From: an uncultured Prevotella sp.
Lineage (GTDB): Bacteria > Bacteroidota > Bacteroidia > Bacteroidales > Bacteroidaceae
Direction: 5' to 3'
Length of the DNA: 6,245 bases
Assembly (NCBI GenBank): GCA_900554835.1
Contig: USJD01000199.1
Span: 1 to 6,245 of the forward strand
Each line of letters opens with the position of its first letter. Within the stretch, counting starts at the first letter, position 1. The position numbers and the translations under genes are program-made. Of this stretch, positions 1-5,428 are shown one piece after another. Below the pieces are notes generated by a model. That model saw nothing but the letters and a program-made list of their open reading frames with translations, did not search any database and was not told the DNA's origin.

Positions 1-195
1 TGCCTCTGCTTTAGAAGCACGGGCGCTATTTTCGGATGCTCTCTGATTTGCAGCGGCTATTTGAGCATTTGCATTAGCAATACGGGCATCGGCGGCAGCT
101 ATCTCTGCCTCCAATGCTGATATTTTATCTTGTATATTCATATTCTTATTTTCGTTTGAACTGACGTTGACATTATCAATATCAAAGTTTATCAT
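1..195 (-). CDS. Partial coiled-coil protein, N-terminal 65 codons, follows tnpA-like gene
   Basis: An open frame starts at an ATG whose first base is 195 and runs off the left edge without a stop, giving 65 residues. The N-terminus (MINFDIDNVNVSS) is polar and Asn/Asp-rich. From about residue 21 to the edge it is rich in Ala, Glu, Gln, Asn and Arg with heptad-like spacing (for example ALEAEIAAADARIA), which indicates a long coiled coil. The ATG lies only 2 nt past the stop of the tnpA-like gene at 198-518, so the two are almost certainly co-transcribed and translationally coupled. In a standard IS66 element tnpB would sit here, but this sequence has none of the TnpB hallmarks (DMRxGxDxL, GEDP). 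It may be the coiled-coil N-terminus of a TnpC-type transposase, since TnpC proteins often begin with a coiled coil, or an accessory gene. The gene is judged real from its coupling; the identity is inference. Confidence 0.6.
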   Translation of the reverse strand, partial: MINFDIDNVNVSSNENKNMNIQDKISALEAEIAAADARIANANAQIAAANQRASENSARASKAEA

Positions 196-197
196 GG

Positions 198-518
198 CTA
201 AGACATTTTATTAAGCAATTCTGCCACAACAAACAAACTGTTGCTCTTTAACTCAATCTGCTCTCCGTCTGGAGATTTCAAAATCAAGGTCTCCACTTGC
301 CAGGTTGTTGGCTTAGGAGTTTCATTCTTTATAGTAATAGGTATAAAAGCATCTTGCGGTTGCTCTTGTTTCTTTTCCTGTAAAGGATAAGTTTTCTTAT
401 ACTGGATGAGCCAGTCATAATCAACCGCTTCATCTTTGCAATACCTACGCAAGCTACGACCCTTGCGGTTCTGGTTGTAGTCTTGCATCACCTTTTCAAA
501 ATATTCTTTGCTTTCCAT
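198..518 (-). CDS. tnpA: IS66-family TnpA/Orf1-like accessory protein, 106 aa
   Basis: The product is a small basic protein with the two-part plan of IS66 TnpA (Orf1). Residues about 20-44 form a helix-turn-helix-like segment (GRSLRRYCKDEAVDYDWLIQ, then YKK). A Gln/Lys/Pro-rich linker follows at about 45-72. The C-terminal strand-turn-helix unit at about 75-105 has the SPDGEQIEL turn and a final AELLNKM helix. The same plan is visible in the 129-aa TnpA of the complete IS at 5416-5805, where the corresponding parts are FEKWYKKKYQ and LSNGMKIEHHNLS. TnpA is needed for IS66 transposition, though its exact role is not settled; DNA binding is inferred from the helix-turn-helix. A TAnnTTTG -7 box lies 24 nt upstream of the ATG. 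The gene looks intact, but it is followed by a coiled-coil gene rather than tnpB. Confidence 0.7.
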   Translation of the reverse strand: MESKEYFEKVMQDYNQNRKGRSLRRYCKDEAVDYDWLIQYKKTYPLQEKKQEQPQDAFIPITIKNETPKPTTWQVETLILKSPDGEQIELKSNSLFVVAELLNKMS

Positions 519-542
519 TTTATGTGAATTTTAAAACGGTTG

Positions 543-550
543 CAAAAATA
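543..550 (-). promoter_or_regulatory. Candidate -7 box of the tnpA-like gene at 198-518
   Basis: Read on the minus strand this is TATTTTTG, an exact match to the Bacteroidetes -7 consensus TAnnTTTG, ending 24 nt before the ATG at 518. The complete IS has matching boxes 20 and 22 nt before its tnpA and tnpC starts. No good -33 TTG was found 19-21 nt upstream (the nearest TTG is 12 nt away), so the promoter is weaker by sequence than the other two. Confidence 0.4.
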
Positions 551-584
551 GTATTTTTCATTCAAGCCACCTTACGCTGTATTG

Positions 585-593
585 GTGGTTTAC
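585..593. repeat. Possible right terminal inverted repeat of the left IS66-like element
   Basis: GTGGTTTAC resembles the outward end of an IS66 terminal repeat (the family ends in GTAA, so TTAC on this side). It lies 75 nt upstream of the tnpA-like start. In the complete IS the same distance from tnpA start to outer end is 71 nt. The partner end is outside the window, so this is supported only by position and by the terminal TTAC. Confidence 0.3.
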
Positions 594-893
594 CCATAAA
601 AATCCCTCCAACCCACCCGATTGAATTACTAGAGCAACTAACTTAGAATAGGTTCCAAAACATGATATATTTCAATCATTTTTTCCCAACACCATCCCAA
701 AGCCTACCATGCTCCATTCAACCACACTGCTGCTTCGATTAAAGACCTACATGTAGCCTTGCAGCAGCGAAAGAGCTACAGAGGTCTTTTTAAGAATTTT
801 AACATTTGTAATTTTTAAAAAGTTAAGAGGTATTTTTTAACGTCCAACACCCCATAGGACCTAGTATGAGTAATAAAGAAAGTTCTTTTTATA
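594..893. other. Gene-free spacer between two IS66-derived segments
   Basis: I see no credible coding frame on either strand. The stretch lies between the probable end of the left IS66-like element and the GTAAGCGG end of the next remnant. It is AT-rich toward its right end. Its one distinct element is a strong hairpin at 741-791, listed separately. It is probably old chromosomal or mobile-element DNA left between insertions. Confidence 0.5.
727..791 (+). ncRNA. Strong hairpin with T-run and possible loop pseudoknot
   Basis: AAAGACCT (741-748) pairs perfectly with AGGTCTTT (782-789). Inside it TGTAGC (752-757) pairs with GCTACA (775-780), and CTT (758-760) with AAG (771-773) across a one-base bulge. 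This leaves a 10-nt loop, 761-770. The plus strand then carries T787-T791, as in an intrinsic terminator. In addition CTGCTGC (727-733) is a perfect complement of loop bases GCAGCAG (761-767), so the upstream heptamer could form a pseudoknot or a competing helix. It could be a terminator, a structured RNA, or part of a lost mobile element. No adjacent gene identifies its role, and strand is chosen only from the T-run. Confidence 0.4.
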
Positions 894-1180
894 GTAAGCG
901 GTCACTTTAGGTACGTTAAGCCATAAAATGAATGCTTTTTATTATCTTTTAAGAAAAAGTCATTTGAATTTATGTCCAAGAAGTAACTGCTGACAGCTGC
1001 CATCTTTGAGCGAGTAAGTCCACCAATTTGTCCTTTGCAGTTTTCTTGATTCTGCAGAACACATCGCAAAGATACTCCACTGGATCCAAATTGTGCTTGC
1101 GGATGTTGGCAAAGTGAGACATCAGGCGAGCAAAGCGCACACCAGCTTCTGGACTGCCAACAAAATAACTGTTATTACGA
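894..1180 (-). mobile_element. IS66-family remnant 1: terminal end plus TnpC 3' fragment
   Basis: The left boundary is GTAAGCGG at 894, the typical IS66 terminal sequence, followed by a subterminal region and the 3' end of a transposase gene reading inward on the minus strand. The segment is clearly homologous to 2746-2909: the two begin with the same terminal motif, align with about one 1-bp gap, and are roughly three quarters identical by eye. The inner boundary, near 1171-1190, is where the TnpC homology stops and an unrelated coiled-coil frame begins. The 5' two thirds of the element, including tnpA and tnpB, is gone. Confidence 0.7.
970..1180 (-). pseudogene. TnpC C-terminal fragment (IS66 transposase), remnant 1
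   Basis: The frame ending in TAA at 970-972 encodes about 70 residues matching the C-terminal region of IS66 transposases: an NNSYFVGSPEAG segment (the RKNYLFxGSxxA region of the family), then RLMSHFANIRKHNLDPVEYL and a tail DKLVDLLAQRWQ, comparable to the family's CKxxxxNPxEWL and DLLPxxW blocks. The catalytic D, D and NNxxER residues are missing because everything upstream is gone. An ATG at 1245 lies in this frame, but the residues between it and about 1180 come from an unrelated segment and are not transposase. The C-terminus differs from that of the complete TnpC at 3000-4778 and so belongs to another IS66 subgroup. Confidence 0.7.
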
Positions 1181-1387
1181 TATTGACATAGATGAGTCTG
1201 AACTTGAGCCACCAGGCATGGTGGTTGTCGGATTGTTACCGTCATCTATACCCTTTAGCTTATTTATCTCATTTTGCTTTGCCGCCAAACGAGCGTTGAA
1301 ATCAGAAGTCAACTTATCCAAGCTTTGAGCATATGTTTCCTTCAGTTGTTTCTCACGTGCCTCATATTCTGCACGAATACCTGCATA
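1175..1387 (-). pseudogene. Orphan coiled-coil gene fragment (3' part, no start)
   Basis: About 70 codons are open on the minus strand from just after an in-frame TGA (1388-1390) to a TAA at 1175-1177. There is no start codon at the upstream end. The only in-frame ATGs are near the 3' end, so this is a truncated gene. The product is a charged coiled coil (EYEAREKQLKETYAQSLDKL, then FNARLAAKQNEINKLKG) followed by a Gly/Ser/Thr/Pro-rich tail. The tail runs into the IS66 remnant, and the stop codon may itself lie in remnant DNA. The upstream end is 5 nt from the stop codon of the PIN-domain gene, so a deletion probably joined them. I do not recognise the family. Its composition recalls the coiled-coil gene at 1-195, but common origin is not shown. 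Confidence 0.45.
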
Positions 1388-1394
1388 TCAGTAT

Positions 1395-1889
1395 TTACTC
1401 CTCAAAATTAAGCACTCCAAAGAAGGTAGTATAAGGAATTGTTATATCAATAAAGTCAAAAGACAATTTGCTTTCCGAAGTCTTTATCATATCATACACC
1501 TTCTTACATTCGACATCCGCTGTACCATAAAAGTTGATGTCAGGTTCTACATCAGCTTGCGCAAACATCTTGGTATCATTAGGTACTACGGCTCTTGGAG
1601 CAATGGTTGCACCGCGCTTTTTCTTCTCAGCATAAACCTCTGCTATCATCTTTCCTGCTCGTTGAGCATGATCAAAATTGAAGGGAACGATGAGCATATT
1701 TTTAAGAGGAAGTTCACTCACTTCCCCTCTCACACAATACTCTGCTATAGCAATGGTGCTGATCTTTATCACGAAATCATGCTCCAAGAAATATCTGAAA
1801 TACCCAAAAGCATTTTCATGCAAAGGGTCTTCTTCATTCAACAAGCGAATGAAGAAACTGGTGTCCAACAGTACGCAATTCTGTTCCAT
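1395..1889 (-). CDS. PIN-domain ribonuclease-like protein (VapC-type toxin candidate), 164 aa
   Basis: The protein shows the acidic residue pattern of PIN domains. D9 sits in VLLDTSFFIRLL right after the first strand, E50 in STIAIAEY, D105 in VVPNDTKMFAQA and D125 in FYGTADVE. PIN proteins fold like RNase H/FLAP nucleases and use these acids to hold Mg2+ or Mn2+; VapC toxins cleave tRNA or rRNA. At 164 aa it is somewhat longer than classical VapC (about 130), with an extra C-terminal tail (FDFIDITIPYTTFFGVLNFEE). No signal peptide or membrane segment is seen, so it should be cytosolic. Its ATG overlaps the stop of the upstream gene by one base (TGATG), which implies coupled translation from one mRNA. 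The order (upstream partner, then nuclease) fits a toxin-antitoxin operon. The PIN assignment is strong; toxin function and target are inference. Confidence 0.8.
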   Translation of the reverse strand: MEQNCVLLDTSFFIRLLNEEDPLHENAFGYFRYFLEHDFVIKISTIAIAEYCVRGEVSELPLKNMLIVPFNFDHAQRAGKMIAEVYAEKKKRGATIAPRAVVPNDTKMFAQADVEPDINFYGTADVECKKVYDMIKTSESKLSFDFIDITIPYTTFFGVLNFEE

Positions 1890-2677
1890 CAGGCAAGCCC
1901 TCCTCTTATATTAGTCAACCATTCGTCAGCATTCACATCTTTCCACTTTGGAGTAGCCTTACGAATCAAGCCCTGCAGATAATCCTCATCGAACTTGGGG
2001 TGATAGTCCATCAATTCCACCAAGACCAAAGTTGACTTATCTATATCGCCTGTAAGAATATTCTTCTTAGCCCGAACTCGTACACCAAATTTTTTATAGA
2101 GTGGATTTCCCTGATAGCCTGCTAAATATTCCTTGTCTGTTCGTATTGTCAAGGAGCCTGCATCCTTTGTATCTAAATGAATGTTGGCTTTGTCCTTTCC
2201 ACCTGCATCGGTCAATGTACCATAATAATAGCACTCAATATCCACCAAGATATTCTCACGGCGGACATAATGAGTAGTTGGAGTAATCTTAAAGATGTGT
2301 TGTGGCTTGTCAGAAGTGCCTATTTCTATGTCATAGTTATGGCGTAAGGCAAAAGATTGAAGATTTTCTATCGCTTGCGCACTAGCCACTTCCAGTTTAT
2401 CAATATAACCATTCTCCTGCTCTATAACGCCAAGCATAGACGACACTAAGAGTACACTTTGCATGGAAGTTTTGAACACATTGAGTACAGATCCTTCCTT
2501 CAATTCAAAAGAAATTGTAGGGCGGTCTTTACGTTTCTTTCTGTCTGGATATAACAAATTTTCCACCTCATCGAGCAAGAATCGTATCTGCCCGATGTCA
2601 AAGTTGGCAGGAGAAAGGGGTTCGTCCCCATTCTTGCCAATTATTCTTAGTGAAATTTCATTCTTATCCATATCCAT
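1889..2677 (-). CDS. Hypothetical protein, 262 aa, partner of the PIN gene (putative large antitoxin or cofactor)
   Basis: I do not recognise the family. The frame is complete and starts at ATG 2677; a second ATG two codons in (MDMDK) is an alternative start. No signal peptide is seen. Residues 73-84 are hydrophobic (QSVLLVSSMLGV) but short for a membrane span. The N-terminal third has a helical stretch (FDIGQIRFLLDEVENLLYP) followed by a basic patch (DRKKRKDRP, about 45-53). The middle, about 125-225, is rich in alternating hydrophobic and polar residues, suggesting beta structure. The C-terminus ends in WKDVNADEWLTNIRGG (245-260), a short Trp-containing tail that could dock on the nuclease. 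The gene overlaps the PIN gene by one base. An antitoxin role is suggested only by this order and coupling. It is much larger than typical VapB (about 70-100 aa), so a different regulatory or substrate-binding role is possible. Confidence 0.75.
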   Translation of the reverse strand: MDMDKNEISLRIIGKNGDEPLSPANFDIGQIRFLLDEVENLLYPDRKKRKDRPTISFELKEGSVLNVFKTSMQSVLLVSSMLGVIEQENGYIDKLEVASAQAIENLQSFALRHNYDIEIGTSDKPQHIFKITPTTHYVRRENILVDIECYYYGTLTDAGGKDKANIHLDTKDAGSLTIRTDKEYLAGYQGNPLYKKFGVRVRAKKNILTGDIDKSTLVLVELMDYHPKFDEDYLQGLIRKATPKWKDVNADEWLTNIRGGLA

Positions 2678-2679
2678 TG

Positions 2680-2687
2680 CAAATATA
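2680..2687 (-). promoter_or_regulatory. Candidate -7 box close to the PIN-operon start
   Basis: On the minus strand this reads TATATTTG, matching TAnnTTTG. It ends only 2 nt before the ATG at 2677, so transcription from it would begin inside the first codons. It would then yield a leaderless message starting near the second ATG (2671), or the match is chance in a very AT-rich stretch. No convincing -33 TTG lies 19-21 nt upstream. Confidence 0.25.
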
Positions 2688-2745
2688 ATATATTTTATGC
2701 AATAAAGAACTTTTAAGCGTATCTTTTTAGAATATTTTATATTTT

Positions 2746-2909
2746 GTAAGCGGCCACTTTAGGCACGTTAAGCCCTAAAGTGAATACTCTTTTATTATCT
2801 TTTAAGAAAAATCATTTGGTTTATGCCCAAACCGCAACTGTTGAAGGTTGCCATTTATGAGCCTGCAAATCCACCAACTTATCCTTTGCTGTGTTCTTGA
2901 TTCTGCGGA
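2746..2909 (-). mobile_element. IS66-family remnant 2: terminal end plus TnpC 3' fragment
   Basis: This begins with GTAAGCGGCCACTTTAGG at 2746, near-identical to the end of remnant 1 at 894, and the homology continues through the subterminal region and the transposase 3' end. It stops abruptly at 2909, where the terminal repeat of the complete IS begins. Both remnants have the same orientation and bracket the PIN-domain operon. Divergence between them shows they are not a recent duplication. Only 164 bp remain. Confidence 0.7.
2821..2909 (-). pseudogene. TnpC extreme C-terminal fragment, remnant 2
   Basis: The frame ending in TAA at 2821-2823 encodes RRIKNTAKDKLVDLQAHKWQ plus a short tail, matching CRIKKTAKDKLVDLLAQRWQ in remnant 1 at most positions. 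About 28 codons survive before the complete IS interrupts the gene. This shows that the left end of the complete IS lies inside an older IS66 transposase gene of a different subgroup. Confidence 0.65.
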
Positions 2910-2928
2910 GTAAGCATCCAACCCCTAT
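2910..2928 (+). repeat. Left 19-bp terminal inverted repeat of the complete IS66
   Basis: GTAAGCATCCAACCCCTAT is the exact reverse complement of 5858-5876. The outermost GTAAGC is typical of IS66 ends. Identity breaks at the 20th base, so the repeat is 19 bp perfect. Confidence 0.92.
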
Positions 2929-2942
2929 GGCAATACACCTCC

Positions 2943-2964
2943 ATCCCCAGTGTTTACTGGGGAT
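2943..2964. terminator. Perfect 9-bp hairpin just inside the IS left end
   Basis: ATCCCCAGT (2943-2951) and ACTGGGGAT (2956-2964) form a perfect 9-bp, GC-rich stem with a GTTT loop. It lies between the tnpC stop (3000) and the IS end (2910), about 35 nt downstream of the stop. No T-run follows on the minus strand, so it is not a classical intrinsic terminator. It may stabilise the tnpC mRNA 3' end, block transcription entering from the flank, or act as a subterminal recognition structure. Confidence 0.45.
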
Positions 2965-2999
2965 ACAGAGTATTTTAGGAATTTGAACTTTTTCGATTT

Positions 3000-4778
3000 T
3001 TAATCAGGTTTAACTAAAAGTACCTCTGTCATTAAGGCATAATCCCTTCTTCCAGCTACAATCATGTCAAAGAATCCCCTGAAGAAATCCAGCGGAGCCT
3101 TTGCCATTAGCTTGCAGGTTTCAACGAAAGTAAGGTAGGTCGCAGTGACTTTAGCACCCTGCTCGCTGCTAAATCCACCGAAGTTCTTTCGGAGATTTGT
3201 GAATGGACGGACTGCGCGTTCACAGCAGTTGTTGTCTATCAAGACGCTGCCTATCTTCGTATATGCCATCAGCTCTTCCCAATGCTTGGTCATATATGCC
3301 AAGGCTTGTTGTAACTTAGCTGAGAGCTTAATCTTTTTTTTCTCAAACTGTTTCAACAGTGCCGTCGCTTGCTGATAGATGTCGTGTAACACTGGTAGAG
3401 ATTCATCACCTCGATGCTTGACTATCTCTTTTTCTGTGCGACCCAATACTTGATTCTCAACTTCGACCTTATATAATATACCGATCAAATCTATGAATGC
3501 CTGTGCCAAGGTATCCTTGTAGTCACGACTCGCTGAGACGAACAGTCTTCTAACGTGCGACCAGCAACATACATGAGTGCAGTCCTTCAACTTATTGAAG
3601 TAAAGGTAAGCCGCATAGGCATCGGTCATCAATGTACCCTTGAAGTCGCCAAGAAACTCTTTGATAACCTCTTGTCGCCTGCTACCATACAAATAATAAC
3701 AAACCTTCGTGGTCAAATTGACTATGACCCACATATACCGTCGTCTGTAATGAACCTCGCCATTGGCTTCCGTCACCTTGGTGTCAACCCAAGACTCATC
3801 ACAATAGATTGTGGTACCAGGTTTTAGAAGCCATGTTTTTATTGTTTCCAAGCAATTCTCCAAAAACTCTGCACCATGACGCAACCAATTGAAGATAGAC
3901 ATCTTTGACATCTTCATCTTCTCATTAATCATGCGGTACATCTCACGTCCGCTCGTTATCGCATACTGAAAGCGATTGACAACCAAGTCGGATACCATGG
4001 AACTTGTACCACTCGTATGAGGGACGACTGTAGGCATGTCATACTTCGACTCATCGACAAACTTGCAGGAGCGTTGCTCTACATCCTTATCCATAGGGAT
4101 AAAGAAAGCGAACTCCTTACCATCCTTATCACGAACCCACACATAGCGGTAACGGTCTTGGCGAATCATGCTGATACGGTCAAACTGGTCCACAGGGCGA
4201 GTATAGCGCAAGAAGGTCAAACCCATTGCCTTGACCTTTTCCAAGTCACACTCATGAACCACACAAGTCTCAGCTTGCATGGTGTTATAGTGGTCTGGGC
4301 GCTTACTCAAATCTCCCTTGGGATTGGTTGCCTCCGAGGATTCACCAGACTCTTCGTCCGAAGATTCCTCAGACTCCTTAGACTGCTGACACCCATTATT
4401 TATATAGTCATCCTCAGCCTCATCCTTGGTTTTACCTTTGTCCCCAGACTTTGCGCCAGACTTCTTCTCGCTGTTCTTGCCATGTATCTTGCGGCGGCGA
4501 GCCTGTAGCTCGCCGTTGAGTTTATCCACTTGGGCTTGCAACTCTGCAATTCTCGCATCAGACTTCTGGGCTTTCGCCTCTGCCTCCTTTTGCTTTTCAC
4601 CCAAGGTAACATTGGCATCCAAAAGCGTCTTGACTGTCTGAATGAGTTCCTTTATCTGGTCTTGATATTGCTTACGTTCCATATCTGTCATGTCAGTATC
4701 CACTGGCGATTGGTTCATCGCCAACAGATACTGAGCTTGCATTATCATGCGATCTATGTCTGTATGTATTTCTGCCAT
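3000..4778 (-). CDS. tnpC: IS66-family transposase TnpC (DDE), 592 aa
   Basis: This is the catalytic transposase of the complete IS. Residues about 35-98 form a coiled coil (QIKELIQTVKTLLDANVTLG to DKLNGELQARRR), the likely multimerisation region. Residues about 100-160 are a charged linker, Lys-rich and then very Ser/Glu-rich. Residues about 160-240 hold a beta-rich segment where IS66 usually has a zinc-binding domain, but no clear CxxC pair is seen here. The catalytic DDE core follows: D327 in IYCDESW, D386 in MTDAYAAY and E520 in DNNCCERAVRP, with the conserved CCWSHVRR block at 404-411. The ATG at 4778 is preceded 22 nt upstream by a strong promoter. The length is in the upper range for the family (about 500-550). 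The C-terminus ends in LVKPD, unlike the DLLxxxWQ tails of the nearby remnants. Confidence 0.95.
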   Translation of the reverse strand: MAEIHTDIDRMIMQAQYLLAMNQSPVDTDMTDMERKQYQDQIKELIQTVKTLLDANVTLGEKQKEAEAKAQKSDARIAELQAQVDKLNGELQARRRKIHGKNSEKKSGAKSGDKGKTKDEAEDDYINNGCQQSKESEESSDEESGESSEATNPKGDLSKRPDHYNTMQAETCVVHECDLEKVKAMGLTFLRYTRPVDQFDRISMIRQDRYRYVWVRDKDGKEFAFFIPMDKDVEQRSCKFVDESKYDMPTVVPHTSGTSSMVSDLVVNRFQYAITSGREMYRMINEKMKMSKMSIFNWLRHGAEFLENCLETIKTWLLKPGTTIYCDESWVDTKVTEANGEVHYRRRYMWVIVNLTTKVCYYLYGSRRQEVIKEFLGDFKGTLMTDAYAAYLYFNKLKDCTHVCCWSHVRRLFVSASRDYKDTLAQAFIDLIGILYKVEVENQVLGRTEKEIVKHRGDESLPVLHDIYQQATALLKQFEKKKIKLSAKLQQALAYMTKHWEELMAYTKIGSVLIDNNCCERAVRPFTNLRKNFGGFSSEQGAKVTATYLTFVETCKLMAKAPLDFFRGFFDMIVAGRRDYALMTEVLLVKPD

Positions 4779-4800
4779 AATATGAAACGATTTGCTGATG

Positions 4801-4832
4801 CAAAAGTACCCATATTATAAGACATAACAAAA
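4801..4832 (-). promoter_or_regulatory. Bacteroidetes promoter of tnpC
   Basis: On the minus strand TTTTG (4832-4828), a 19-nt spacer and TACTTTTG (4808-4801) match the Bacteroidetes primary sigma factor consensus (TTTG, 19-21 nt, TAnnTTTG). The -7 box ends 22 nt before the tnpC ATG. This gives tnpC its own transcription start, separate from tnpA-tnpB. Confidence 0.75.
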
Positions 4833-5018
4833 TTCATAAATCTAATTTAACAATCTGATATTCAGTAATTTAGAGCATTAAACCGCATTTTGCATGATTA
4901 GTAATACCACCCTATGTGAGTCTTTTTTTAGTCCTGCACAGGCTGCCACACCAATGCTAAAACGCATCTTGTAACACCTCATAAATAACTGATACACAAT
5001 AAATTAAATAAAACAAAT

Positions 5019-5056
5019 AGTTAAAATCCCATACACTAAATTTAGTATATTTAACT
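5019..5056 (-). terminator. Nested inverted repeats after tnpB (possible terminator or operator)
   Basis: AGTTAAA (5019-5025) and TTTAACT (5050-5056) are perfect inverted repeats enclosing the 12-bp palindrome ACTAAATTTAGT (5035-5046). The structure starts 12 nt after the tnpB stop codon, and the minus strand beyond it is T-rich. It may end the tnpA-tnpB transcript or bind a regulator. The stem is AT-rich and therefore weak, so strong termination is doubtful. Confidence 0.35.
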
Positions 5057-5068
5057 GTAAGATGTATG

Positions 5069-5428
5069 TCATGCTACTTCTTGATAACATTTCATTTCTA
5101 TCGGACCAATCTTCTTGATGACTGGGCACGACAGCATAGCCACAAGATATTTCCACTCCAGCACATATATAGGAGCAACGCCCTCAAACTCCAAGCGAAC
5201 AAAGCTCATGTTCTTGTCGAACTTCTGAAAATACATTTGGCACTCATTGTGCTCATGTCGGATTATCTTGACTATCTTCTGATTTTTGGACGTAAAGACG
5301 TAGGCTGTACCATCATCAGGATCCTCTCCCAGTGAGCGAACAACACCACATAACTTGTCATAACCTCCACGCATATCCTGATAGTTGGGAATATACTTAT
5401 ATTTTACTGCACCATTTAAGCTAAACAT
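5069..5428 (-). CDS. tnpB: IS66 accessory protein TnpB, 119 aa
   Basis: The sequence matches the TnpB (IS66 Orf2) family along its length. Conserved blocks are NYQDMRGGYDKLCGVV at about 15-30 (family DMRxGxDxL), SLGEDPDDGTAYVFTSKNQKIVKI at about 32-55 (family GEDPxxGxxFVFxxRRxxxxK) and QMYFQKFDKNMSF near 64-76 (family CLWYKRLERGRF). The normal length is about 115-120 aa, so it is complete. TnpB is required for IS66 transposition, but its biochemical role is not established. Its ATG lies within the end of tnpA (13-nt overlap in another frame), so translation is coupled. This family is distinct from the RNA-guided TnpB of IS605/IS607, despite the name. Confidence 0.93.
   Translation of the reverse strand: MFSLNGAVKYKYIPNYQDMRGGYDKLCGVVRSLGEDPDDGTAYVFTSKNQKIVKIIRHEHNECQMYFQKFDKNMSFVRLEFEGVAPIYVLEWKYLVAMLSCPVIKKIGPIEMKCYQEVA

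Noticed and set aside
1181..1245. N-terminal part of the minus-strand frame 970-1245
   Set aside because: The ATG at 1245 and the residues before QYRNN are out-of-frame sequence from the adjoining coiled-coil fragment; only the part below about 1180 is transposase-derived.
1557..1982. 141-aa plus-strand open frame
   Set aside because: It is antisense to the PIN gene and the end of its partner, both of which have stronger coding evidence.
4299..4306. GCGCTTAC, similar to an IS66 terminal sequence
   Set aside because: It sits inside the intact tnpC coding sequence and lacks the rest of the repeat; coincidence.
4017..4508. 163-aa plus-strand open frame
   Set aside because: It lies wholly antisense to tnpC, has no recognisable domain, and is explained by the codon pattern of the transposase gene.
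5066..5335. 89-aa plus-strand open frame
   Set aside because: It is antisense to tnpB, which matches its family along its full length.
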